A DNA stretch of 43,116 nt from a virus. Both the position numbers and the translations under genes were made by a program. Position 1 is the stretch's first letter. Every line of letters starts with the position of its first letter. The DNA is taken from the IMG/VR virus record IMGVR_UViG_3300025785_000939, positions 1 through 43,116 of that record; one strand, 5' to 3'. The notes beneath the pieces are model-generated. The model had not been told where the DNA came from. It did no database searches and saw only the letters and a program-made list of their open reading frames with translations. Of the stretch, positions 9,268-16,704 are shown one piece after another.

Positions 9268-9519
9268 ATGATTACATTATATACAAAAGATAACTGCCCA
9301 TATTGCGACGGAGCAAAGCACCTTCTAAACAGTTGGGGTGAAGAATATACCGAAGTTCATATCAATGACGAGGGTGTTCGTGATTGGTTAGTAGCCGAAG
9401 GTCACAAGACTGTGCCGCAGATTTATTACAATAAAAAACTTTTAGTAGAGGGCGGTTATAGCGGACTAAGTAAATTGTCTATCAACGAATTACAGGAAAG
9501 AAAGAATGCTAATCAATAA
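9268..9519 (+). CDS. Glutaredoxin
   Basis: 83 residues with a thioredoxin fold in glutaredoxin form: MITLYTKDNCPYCDGAKHLL contains the CPYC dithiol near residue 10. The cis-proline follows in KTVPQIYYN, and the GSH-binding GGY is present (VEGGYSGL). It is the electron donor for ribonucleotide reductase, consistent with its position 12 nt after nrdB. The final bases contain the ribosome binding site (AGGAA) and overlap the start of the next gene by 14 nt. Confidence 0.94.
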   Translation: MITLYTKDNCPYCDGAKHLLNSWGEEYTEVHINDEGVRDWLVAEGHKTVPQIYYNKKLLVEGGYSGLSKLSINELQERKNANQ

Positions 9520-9802
9520 GACCGACAAGAATACTGTCTATACATTTAAGACTGTCACTGGTGAAGAAATTATTAGCCGTGTTAGTGAAAGTGATGCTAC
9601 TACCTACACACTGTTAAAGCCGCTAGTTATGATTGTCACTCCGCAAGGTGGATTTGGATTAGCACCAGCAATCTATAGCGTTGGACCTACGGATACGATT
9701 GTGTTAAATAAAAGAGCAGTTGTTCTTTCTGGTAGAACCGAAAGTGATATTGCCACTCAGTATCTTGCTAAAACAACAGGACTGACACTGGCTACTGCCT
9801 AA
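9506..9802 (+). CDS. Conserved phage protein, Sm-like small beta-barrel (98 aa)
   Basis: 98 residues beginning with KTVTGEEIISRVSESDATTYTLLKPLVMIV, a pattern of alternating beta strands reminiscent of Sm-like proteins that recur in T4-like marine phages. The C-terminus (SDIATQYLAKTTGLTLATA) looks helical. Its function is not known. It overlaps glutaredoxin upstream and precedes the spike-tip gene, with AAGGAG placed for that next gene. Assignment to an Sm fold is a guess from pattern only. Confidence 0.7.
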   Translation: MLINKTDKNTVYTFKTVTGEEIISRVSESDATTYTLLKPLVMIVTPQGGFGLAPAIYSVGPTDTIVLNKRAVVLSGRTESDIATQYLAKTTGLTLATA

Positions 9803-9812
9803 AGGAGAGTCA

Positions 9813-10094
9813 ATGCCTATTCCAACAAAGATAGGAAGTCCAAATACTGTAGGTGGTGTTGCTTTTATGGGCGACTATAGTGTATTAATCAATGGCAGAC
9901 CTGCTAGTCGAATTGGTGATTACGTAACAAGCCATCCTGGTTTTGGTCCGCATCCTCACCCACCTAATCCAATTATAATGGGAACTCCAAGCATAATTGT
10001 AGGTGGTCGGCCATTAGGTTACTTAAGTGTGCTTGATAGTTGTGGTCACACAATGATACCATTTGAATCTGATGTTTTAATAGGTCCATTGTAA
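9813..10094 (+). CDS. PAAR-domain spike-tip protein
   Basis: 93 residues with the PAAR-repeat layout: KIGSPNTVGGVAFMGDYSVLINGRPASRIGDYVTSHPGFGPHPHPPNPIIMGTPSIIVGGRPLGYLSVLDSCGH. PASRIGD, the clustered His residues and the late Cys-Gly-His provide the metal-binding point of a conical tip that caps the membrane-puncturing spike of contractile tails. It is preceded by AGGAG and followed, with an overlapping TAATG, by baseplate proteins including a gp5-like lysozyme. In T4 the equivalent tip is gp5.4. Confidence 0.9.
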   Translation: MPIPTKIGSPNTVGGVAFMGDYSVLINGRPASRIGDYVTSHPGFGPHPHPPNPIIMGTPSIIVGGRPLGYLSVLDSCGHTMIPFESDVLIGPL

Positions 10095-11305
10095 TGTCAT
10101 TGGGAAGTTACACAAACGGAACAGGAAATATTACTGTCTATACTGCAAACGGAAATGTGTATGGAAGTGGCACAACTTTTCTTACACAGTTAAAACCAGG
10201 TGCAGTAATAGGTAACACAAATAGCAATTTTGCTGGTTATATTTCTACAGTAGTAAGCAATACATTTGCAACATTTACTACAAACAGTGCAATTAATATT
10301 AGCAATGCTGTATTTAAATATCGTCCAATAAGCGCCAATGCTTTCACTTATACGTATTATACGACTGGAAATATTACGGCAAACACTGCAAGTAAAATAG
10401 TAAGTGGAAGCGGCACACATTTTCCGAACGAAATTAAATATGGTGATAGTTTATGGATAGCAAATAGCGGTGCTGGTCCCAATACATTTGTTGGTGTAGT
10501 TGATTTAATCATAAGCAATACACAAGTTTATCTTGCTGCAAATAGTTTAGCAAATGTTTCTAACTTGCAATTTTATAATACTCCTTTAACATATTCTACA
10601 AGTACATTTGGTAGCGGTCAAGCATTTACCGAACCTAATCTATTTCAAGGTTTAACTACAATTAATACACAAATGTTTAATTGGACACGCAGCGGTTTAA
10701 TACCTAATGTGTCAGTAGTTAATAATTATCATCCACCAATCCGTGATAGTGTAACTGGTGTATTGGTTAATTTACCAGCAAGCATCTATAAAAAAACTGG
10801 CAACGTTGCAAGCAATAGCTATGCATTAGGCAGCACACTTAGCACAAGTGGCGTTGGTTATGTTGTATCTGACTTTGACGTTAATCAAAATGTATTTGGA
10901 ACAGATGCTTCTTATGTATTAGATGCTTTACATAATGGAAGCGAACTTAAAAACGCTGCGCTTAATGGTACGGCAGATGTTACTAATTTGGTACCACTTA
11001 CTGCAGCAGATCATGCTGCGAGTAGATTGGGTGGCACAGTACATCGTGTAACTGATAATCCAGTACTTGCTAAAGAATATTTTAGTAAAGATACTCCACT
11101 AACACAGCTACAACAAAGCAGTGAAATTAATTTAAGCAGTAATCAAGATAAAAATCTTCGCAAAGAACCTACGGGTTTGCGTAAATTGGTTACAACAGGC
11201 GCACCTATTGCAATACCAGGTTTATTAAATGCAGTCGCAGATACATATATAGCTGGTAATATTGCTTGGTCACCGCCTGCATACAGCAGAACAAATGTGA
11301 GTTAA
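10094..11305 (+). CDS. Phage structural protein, baseplate/fibre-like (403 aa)
   Basis: The first 170 residues contain two similar beta-rich repeats (GNITVYTANGNVYGSGTTFLTQLKPGAVI and GNITANTASKIVSGSGTHFPNEIKYGDSLWI), a pattern found in phage fibre-like or baseplate adaptor proteins. The C-terminal half is mixed and includes RVTDNPVLAKEYFSKDTPLTQL. The start ATG overlaps the PAAR stop. Position between the spike tip and the lysozyme hub suggests a baseplate or spike component. No specific T4 homologue can be named from sequence alone. Confidence 0.72.
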   Translation: MSLGSYTNGTGNITVYTANGNVYGSGTTFLTQLKPGAVIGNTNSNFAGYISTVVSNTFATFTTNSAINISNAVFKYRPISANAFTYTYYTTGNITANTASKIVSGSGTHFPNEIKYGDSLWIANSGAGPNTFVGVVDLIISNTQVYLAANSLANVSNLQFYNTPLTYSTSTFGSGQAFTEPNLFQGLTTINTQMFNWTRSGLIPNVSVVNNYHPPIRDSVTGVLVNLPASIYKKTGNVASNSYALGSTLSTSGVGYVVSDFDVNQNVFGTDASYVLDALHNGSELKNAALNGTADVTNLVPLTAADHAASRLGGTVHRVTDNPVLAKEYFSKDTPLTQLQQSSEINLSSNQDKNLRKEPTGLRKLVTTGAPIAIPGLLNAVADTYIAGNIAWSPPAYSRTNVS

Positions 11306-11307
11306 AA

Positions 11308-14300
11308 ATGGCAACACTTAAAGACCCTACACTTACCGCTAGTTTTATTGCCTCGCATGAAGGTTTTCGTTCTACACCCTATTATGATGTCAATGGTTAT
11401 GCTATTGGATACGGCAATCACTATAACTTAGATGGCAGTCCTGTTACGCCTGGGCAATCAATAAGTCAAAGTGATGCACAAGCATTAATGCAGAATCAGA
11501 TTCAAAGCACTTATGCACCTGCTATTGCTAATCGTATTGGTCCTGCATGGGATAGCATGACCCCAGAACAACAAGCAGCGTATGTTGATGCTGCTTATAA
11601 TTATGGTCCTAATAGTCCATGTTTAAGTGATGCTGTTGCTGCTGCGCAAACTGGTGATGGCAATCAAATGGCTGGTCAGCTTGGTGCGTTAAGCAGTAAT
11701 CCAGGTCGCCGTGCAGATGAAGCAGCACTTATTAATGGAACATATAACGGTCAAGTTTCTAAAGGTGGTGCCGCTGCTAATTTACCACAAAATGCACGAG
11801 GCGCTGCGCCTGGTACTGGCGCAGGTTGTGCTGGTGCTGGCATGGGCATCCTTGGTGCAATTGCTGGCGCTGGTTTATTCGGTGGTTTAGGGTTAGGTTT
11901 AAACAGCATCCTTGGTGGCTTGACAAGTGCATTAGGAGCAACAGGTATCACTGGTGCGATTGGTGGAGCATTTGGCTCACTTGGTAATGTCTTGGGTGGT
12001 GGTCTTAGTGGCTTATTAGGTCAGGCTGCAGGTCCGCTTAATCAACTTACTGGTGGTGCAATGCAAGCACTTAGCAGCATGGGTAGCGGTATTTTACCAA
12101 GTTTAACTGGTGTATTGCCAAGTGGTATTACTAACATTCTTGGTGGTGCAGTAAATGGCGCAGTTGGTGGTTTATTGGGACCACTTAACGGAATATTACA
12201 AAATCCACTTGCTCTTCCAAATGCAATGCAACAAATTGCCGCTGGCGGTGGGTTGAATGGCGTTATTAATCGTGTCGCAAACAATATGATAGGCGGTGCT
12301 TCTTTTGGTGCCGCTAATCAGTTTATGCAAAACATTGGTATTAGTAGTGCGTATGGTGGTATTAGTAACAGCATGATTGGTGCAGCATCAGAAGCTGCCG
12401 GTTTGTGTTTTGGTGCAAATGGACCTGGTGCTCTTGGTGCAAACTTTGCAAATAATAACGGAGTAGTTAGTTTTGGTATGAGTGCGTTAAGCAGCAATAT
12501 ACCAGCAGCCGCTTCTAACATGCAAAATCTTGGAAATTTCTCAACTGGTAGCCTACTACGATTGCAACAACCATCAAATGTTGCTAGCCAAATTATTAAT
12601 GCAGGCTTGGGCAAAGTTACAGGTATTACTAATAGTGTAATAAGTGCAGGCTTGCCAGTTGCTGGTATCGATAATCCTGCACACGATGCGGCTGTTCAGA
12701 AAATATTAAACAATGTTACTGATCAGGCAGCAATTGGTGCAGTAAGCGCAAAATTTAATATTGGTGTGCCGATAGACAATCTAGGTCAGCTAACTGATAT
12801 TAATCATATGTGTCCTGATCTTGCCGCTACTGGACCAAGTAAAAATTTTGCAGATTTGGGTCAGCATATGTTAAGTTTGGGCATAACTCGTTCAAAAACA
12901 TTTAATGATGTTGGCACTGCACTATCTAAAACTGATGCTGGCATTGACTTAAATCATTTAAGTCAAATGAGCACTCCAATGTATAGTGGCGCAACAGATA
13001 AACTATATCAAACATATGGTTATGGTGGTGGAAGCATCGGTGAATTAACTATGGCTGATTTTGTTGGAACGCCCGCTGGTTATGTGCATAATGACACACT
13101 TCCTTATATTATTGATGCTAACAATAAAGTTATGGCAACTGCGGACGGTCAATTATTAAACAGTTTAATTGTGCAGTTACAAATTTTACTTTCTGGTGGC
13201 TATCATGTACCTGGCAGCGCAGCAAGTGGCGATCAACCTGCTTCTGCAGATAGTATTAACATAAACGGCACTGTTTATACAACACTTGATTCTGCTGTAT
13301 ATGCCTTGGTTGCTGCTATTGAGGCACAACTAACAGTTATTAAGAATAATCCTGATCCTACAATTCAAGCAGCACTACAAGCAAGTGAAGCAGGACATGC
13401 AGCAAGTTGCGCACAAATTTTAAAAGAAAATCATCATATTAGTACGTGGGGAATCAATCTGTTTGAGCCAGTAAGCAATAGTCCAGTAAATGCATATGTA
13501 TTTGCTGATAGCTTGCCTTATCATGGTTTGCAGACTGGCTATGGTCAAATTGGTGATTACTTGGAGCGTGTAGCAAGCGATAATATCTATGGCGATGCTA
13601 TTAAGGGCGCAATGCGCATGGGTCGCAATGCTGCTGCACTTGAACCACTTGGCGTTAATGTAGAACGATTTAGATTGCCGCATAGCAAATACTATCGTGA
13701 TCCTGCTAGTTTCTACTTAGACGCTTATACTGGCAATGTACCATATGTGCCAGAAAACTTAACAGATCAAATTATTCCGCAAACACCTGCTGATACGTAT
13801 GTTGAATTGCGCAATCAACTGCTTATTAGCAATGGATATAACCCAGCAGAAATGTTGCCTGCACAAGCTGACGAAACATATTATGATTTACAGTGGGCAA
13901 ATACATCGCCAGAAGTTCGTGAAAATATAGGTCTAAGCATTTTACAACAAGCAATTAATAGAAATACTATCGTGGTTGGTAACAAAGCATATATTATTGG
14001 TTTAAATGGTGTGCAAAATCAATTTGCTACCCTTGACCAAAATGGATTGGCACTTACCAATAATGATATTTTTGTTGCTACACTTTTCTCTATTATCAAT
14101 AAAATGTTGTATGGCAATATCGGAACTACAAAGTTCAACACGCCATTCTTTACTGATCAAATGGTATATGGCGTTTTAGAAATGTTGGCACAAATTACTC
14201 CAAGTAATGTGGAAGGTTTAGCTTCTACGTTATTGGGAAGTGCAGTTTTGCCACAGTTTATGGACAAATTACGCACTGCGTTTAACTCTATTCTGAATGT

Positions 14301-14373
14301 TACCAATACTCAAATGGATCGTAACATTAATAATGCATGGGGTTCTGCTGGTCCTGATGGACAAACAAAATAA
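11308..14373 (+). CDS. gp5-like baseplate hub protein with N-terminal GH24 lysozyme domain
   Basis: About 1021 residues from the ATG at 11308, which falls 2 nt after the previous stop. The open frame extends slightly upstream without a good start. Residues about 1-150 form a GH24 lysozyme domain: ASHEGFRSTPYYDVNGYAIGYGN has the catalytic Glu and, nine residues on, the Asp, then MTPEQQAAYVDAAYNYGPN. The third conserved residue (Thr in T4 lysozyme) is Ala. A Gly/Ala-rich, hydrophobic low-complexity stretch follows (about 165-420), then a long mixed C-terminal region. It would puncture and locally digest peptidoglycan during injection. The PAAR neighbour supports a hub/spike role. The large C-terminal part is unassigned. 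Confidence 0.8.
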   Translation: MATLKDPTLTASFIASHEGFRSTPYYDVNGYAIGYGNHYNLDGSPVTPGQSISQSDAQALMQNQIQSTYAPAIANRIGPAWDSMTPEQQAAYVDAAYNYGPNSPCLSDAVAAAQTGDGNQMAGQLGALSSNPGRRADEAALINGTYNGQVSKGGAAANLPQNARGAAPGTGAGCAGAGMGILGAIAGAGLFGGLGLGLNSILGGLTSALGATGITGAIGGAFGSLGNVLGGGLSGLLGQAAGPLNQLTGGAMQALSSMGSGILPSLTGVLPSGITNILGGAVNGAVGGLLGPLNGILQNPLALPNAMQQIAAGGGLNGVINRVANNMIGGASFGAANQFMQNIGISSAYGGISNSMIGAASEAAGLCFGANGPGALGANFANNNGVVSFGMSALSSNIPAAASNMQNLGNFSTGSLLRLQQPSNVASQIINAGLGKVTGITNSVISAGLPVAGIDNPAHDAAVQKILNNVTDQAAIGAVSAKFNIGVPIDNLGQLTDINHMCPDLAATGPSKNFADLGQHMLSLGITRSKTFNDVGTALSKTDAGIDLNHLSQMSTPMYSGATDKLYQTYGYGGGSIGELTMADFVGTPAGYVHNDTLPYIIDANNKVMATADGQLLNSLIVQLQILLSGGYHVPGSAASGDQPASADSININGTVYTTLDSAVYALVAAIEAQLTVIKNNPDPTIQAALQASEAGHAASCAQILKENHHISTWGINLFEPVSNSPVNAYVFADSLPYHGLQTGYGQIGDYLERVASDNIYGDAIKGAMRMGRNAAALEPLGVNVERFRLPHSKYYRDPASFYLDAYTGNVPYVPENLTDQIIPQTPADTYVELRNQLLISNGYNPAEMLPAQADETYYDLQWANTSPEVRENIGLSILQQAINRNTIVVGNKAYIIGLNGVQNQFATLDQNGLALTNNDIFVATLFSIINKMLYGNIGTTKFNTPFFTDQMVYGVLEMLAQITPSNVEGLASTLLGSAVLPQFMDKLRTAFNSILNVTNTQMDRNINNAWGSAGPDGQTK

Positions 14374-14391
14374 CTCTTGACATAACCCTTA

Positions 14392-14922
14392 TCAATGTTG
14401 TCTTATTAAAGTAATAAAACTTTTTAATTCATCATCTGTAAAGTTATTTTTTGCAAGATTCATGCCATACGCAACAAATTGAACATTGCCTTTTATATAA
14501 CCTTTACTTGAATCTATTCTATCCAATGAAGCAGTTGTTAAGAATGTTTTATTTTTGTAATGTTTCATTTCAATTGGAACATTTGATATAGCACAGAATC
14601 CAGTCCATATAGACTTCAAATGGTCTTCATCAATATCCATTTCCTTCTTTCTTTGCCTTGCTCTGTTCAGGAACCAAGTAAAATCACCTTTCTTATTATT
14701 GGCATTTCCTATACCATATTTGTTATCTTTCCATTTATCACTCAATTTCTTACTAATTTCTTGTCGTGTTTCTTGTGATAGATTTTTATTTCTAAAAGAG
14801 GTAGAACAAGATAACCCACAGAAAAAATAATCTCTTCCTTTTTTAACATGCCTGTCATGTTCTCGTTTGTCTAACGAAAAATCTTTTTCACAATTCTTAC
14901 AATTTAATAAAATCTTTGCCAT
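14392..14922 (-). CDS. HNH-like homing endonuclease with Cys-rich N-terminal finger
   Basis: Reverse strand. The frame is open to 14937, but the ATG at 14922 (MAKILLNCKNCEKDF) has GGAG 7 nt upstream and is preferred, giving 176 aa. An N-terminal zinc-finger-like part (CKNC ... CGLSC) precedes a NUMOD-like basic helix (RQEISKKLSDKWKDN) and the C-terminal block ASLDRIDSSKGYIKGNVQFVAYGMNLAKN, seen in many phage HNH-type endonucleases. It lies alone on the reverse strand between a structural gene and tmRNA, with TTGACATAA on both flanks and a 12-nt direct repeat upstream, so it is probably mobile. Confidence 0.75.
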   Translation of the reverse strand: MAKILLNCKNCEKDFSLDKREHDRHVKKGRDYFFCGLSCSTSFRNKNLSQETRQEISKKLSDKWKDNKYGIGNANNKKGDFTWFLNRARQRKKEMDIDEDHLKSIWTGFCAISNVPIEMKHYKNKTFLTTASLDRIDSSKGYIKGNVQFVAYGMNLAKNNFTDDELKSFITLIRQH

Positions 14923-14924
14923 AA

Positions 14925-14957
14925 CTCTGCTCCACATTTATTTATCTCTGCTCCACA
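14925..14957. repeat. 12-nt direct repeat CTCTGCTCCACA (period 21)
   Basis: Perfect copies at 14925-14936 and 14946-14957 flank an ATAAATAA motif (reading on the minus strand) just upstream of the HNH gene. On the minus strand the proximal copy supplies the GGAG ribosome binding site. Confidence 0.7.
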
Positions 14958-14973
14958 AATAACAAATAAAATC

Positions 14974-15002
14974 TTGACATAATAAAAATCCTATGCTATA
15001 AA
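14974..15002 (+). promoter_or_regulatory. sigma70-like promoter of tmRNA
   Basis: TTGACA (14974-14979), a 17-nt spacer, then TATAAA (14997-15002). The -10 region also reads TATAAATA, so early and late promoter classes may overlap. A start near 15010 fits the 5' end of the tmRNA precursor. Confidence 0.75.
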
Positions 15003-15009
15003 TAATATA

Positions 15010-15314
15010 CTATCGTTGATAGCAACTAATAGGCGGGCAAGACGAGGCTTCGACTGCCTCCTGGTCCACCACAGATACATTGGTTTCCATAGTCGGAACA
15101 AATATGGTGTAATAGGTTTTTCCGAACACCCGATGTATCTTTGATGGGCCAGCAAGGGATCGATTGACGTTGAAAGGGTTGAAGTAGATAGTAGGTTGGT
15201 TGCTTTATAGACCAAAAAAAGTAAATGCAGCGAATGATAACGCTCCATTTGAAATGCGCCTAGCGGCGTAATTCATTGGGTGGGCAACCAGCCTAGAAAC
15301 AGAAATGGTTGCAC
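15010..15314 (+). ncRNA. ssrA: Circularly permuted two-piece tmRNA
   Basis: The tRNA-like halves occur in swapped order. The acceptor piece comes first: T-arm stem GAGGC/GCCTC around loop TTCGACT (15044-15060), then CTGGTCC and ACCA (15061-15071). An intervening segment with an 11-bp hairpin (AGATACATTGG with CCGATGTATCT) follows. The coding piece then begins GGGCCAG (15146-15152), which pairs over all seven positions (one G-U) with CTGGTCC. Its tag frame, from GCA at 15227 to TAA at 15269-15271, reads AANDNAPFEMRLAA, a classic alphaproteobacterial-style tag ending LAA. The RNA rescues stalled ribosomes and marks the product for proteolysis. The exact ends are estimated from the promoter and terminator. 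Confidence 0.92.
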
Positions 15315-15320
15315 TTTTTT
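15280..15320 (+). terminator. Intrinsic terminator of tmRNA
   Basis: GTGGGCAACCA (15280-15290) can pair with TGGTTGCAC (15306-15314) with one bulged G, followed by TTTTTT (15315-15320). Confidence 0.75.
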
Positions 15321-15330
15321 ATTGAGGGCG

Positions 15331-15801
15331 ATGAAAAAATTTATAATCTCTTTGGCGCTGCTCTTGACAGTGAGTTATCCTGTTTTAGCCAAAGACCCCA
15401 AACCCCAAAAACCTATTGTTGCGGAAAATCCTAGCGAGTGTGTTGCACAAGCCGTTTATAATGAGGCTCGTGGCGAAGACTATCAAGGACAAGTTGCTAT
15501 TGCGTGGGTAATTCGTAACAGATTGCAGAGTGGCAAGTTTCCTAACTCACCATGTAAGATTGTTTATGAAAGACATGGGCTTGATTGCCAATTTACTTTT
15601 ATATGTTTTCCATTTAAACCAATAGAAAAAGTAGATGACCGCAATGATTTTTACAGCATTGCGATGATGGTGTTGTATTCAACCTATATGGTTGATCCAA
15701 CCGATGGTGCGCTATACTTTAATAATAAACCCTTTAAGAATAAACAGTTCAAGTTTATTAAAAAGATAGGACACCATTGGTTTTATACGGATGCAAATTA
15801 A
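15331..15801 (+). CDS. SleB/CwlJ-like cell-wall hydrolase (probable endolysin), secreted
   Basis: 156 residues from the ATG at 15331, which has GAGGG upstream. The frame extends to 15280, but that part overlaps the tmRNA terminator. A signal peptide is clear (MKKFIISLALLLTVSYPVLA). The mature part has ECVAQAVYNEARGEDYQGQVAIAWVIRNRL, the N-terminal signature of the hydrolase_2 (SleB) family with the catalytic Glu in NEARGE, and ends with a GALYFNNK-type strand. It should cleave peptidoglycan in the periplasm and probably acts in lysis. Signal-peptide-driven export means no holin is strictly needed, and none is seen nearby. It converges with the lipase gene and overlaps it by 4 nt. Confidence 0.88.
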   Translation: MKKFIISLALLLTVSYPVLAKDPKPQKPIVAENPSECVAQAVYNEARGEDYQGQVAIAWVIRNRLQSGKFPNSPCKIVYERHGLDCQFTFICFPFKPIEKVDDRNDFYSIAMMVLYSTYMVDPTDGALYFNNKPFKNKQFKFIKKIGHHWFYTDAN

Positions 15802-16556
15802 TTAATACTTTGACCAGTATCACGAATATTGGTCAATTTTTCAATATAAAGACCCATGTTGTGGTCATATAAGCCATCAAACAACTGACCCTTCTTCCAA
15901 CAACGCCAATGCGCTCTCATGCTATCCTTGAAGCGTTGATAACGGCTTAGCGGACGAATGTTGCCATAGAAATTGATATAACATAGTTGTCCATGATGCT
16001 TGAATAGCAGCACTGGCGGTGGCACATGCGTAACCATATCATTGCAATTTACAAAACGATAGTGGTCAGTTTTAATATCTGCAACATAATCAGCATTTCC
16101 AAGACGAGGCTGTCCAAAGGTCATAAGTTTCGTTGGCGGATATCCAGCAAATTCTAGTTCTTGGGTGATATAAAGTGCCATTGCAGCACCAAGACTGTGA
16201 CCAGTAACATATATATCTTTGCCCTTATTCTTCGCTGCCCAATCTAAAACTTGGTCAAGAATTTTACGTGCTTCACGACGGAAACCTTCATGGACCCATC
16301 CTTTGCCGTGACGTTTTGGAATAGTATCAAGGTCGGCAAGTAAATCATTTGGCTGTGTTGGCTGTGTGCCTCGGCAAGAAACAATTACTTCATTCTTGCT
16401 GGCTGCAACATAACCTTGTGCGCCTTCGTTATCCAGAAACTTATACTTGGTAAAACCAAGATTATCAAATACTTCAAAATAATTATCTTTGTATGCATCA
16501 CTGGCAATTTGTGCCATAGTAACGGCTAATTCAGGTAGGCTTTGGTCTTTTAACAT
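15798..16556 (-). CDS. Class 3 lipase (alpha/beta hydrolase)
   Basis: Reverse strand, 252 residues, with GGGAGA before the ATG. The lipase-3 hallmarks are present: VSCRGTQPTQPNDLLADLD (oxyanion region), the nucleophile elbow VTGHSLGAAMAL with Ser121, an Asp in VNCNDMVTHVPP and the C-terminal His in YDHNMGLYIEKL. It therefore likely hydrolyses acyl esters of lipids. No signal peptide is seen, so it would act in the cytoplasm or be released on lysis. Possible roles are envelope disruption or lipid use. Intact lipases are uncommon among T4-like phage genes. It diverges from the autotransporter gene. Confidence 0.88.
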   Translation of the reverse strand: MLKDQSLPELAVTMAQIASDAYKDNYFEVFDNLGFTKYKFLDNEGAQGYVAASKNEVIVSCRGTQPTQPNDLLADLDTIPKRHGKGWVHEGFRREARKILDQVLDWAAKNKGKDIYVTGHSLGAAMALYITQELEFAGYPPTKLMTFGQPRLGNADYVADIKTDHYRFVNCNDMVTHVPPPVLLFKHHGQLCYINFYGNIRPLSRYQRFKDSMRAHWRCWKKGQLFDGLYDHNMGLYIEKLTNIRDTGQSIN

Positions 16557-16612
16557 AATTGATTCTCCCTTATAATAATATTTATTGGAACAGGAATGTC
16601 ATAAATGTTGGG

Positions 16613-16619
16613 CTAAATA
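16613..16619 (+). promoter_or_regulatory. Late-promoter-like CTAAATA upstream of the autotransporter
   Basis: CTAAATA about 86 nt before the start at 16705. There is no convincing -35. The leader that follows contains TTCAAC/TTCAAT repeats at 16627, 16645, 16653, 16663 and 16672. Confidence 0.3.
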
Positions 16620-16704
16620 TCATACATTCAATTACACATAGTTTTTCAACGATTCAATTATATTCAACAATTTCAACGAATATCAATCAAATCAAGGGAA
16701 AATT

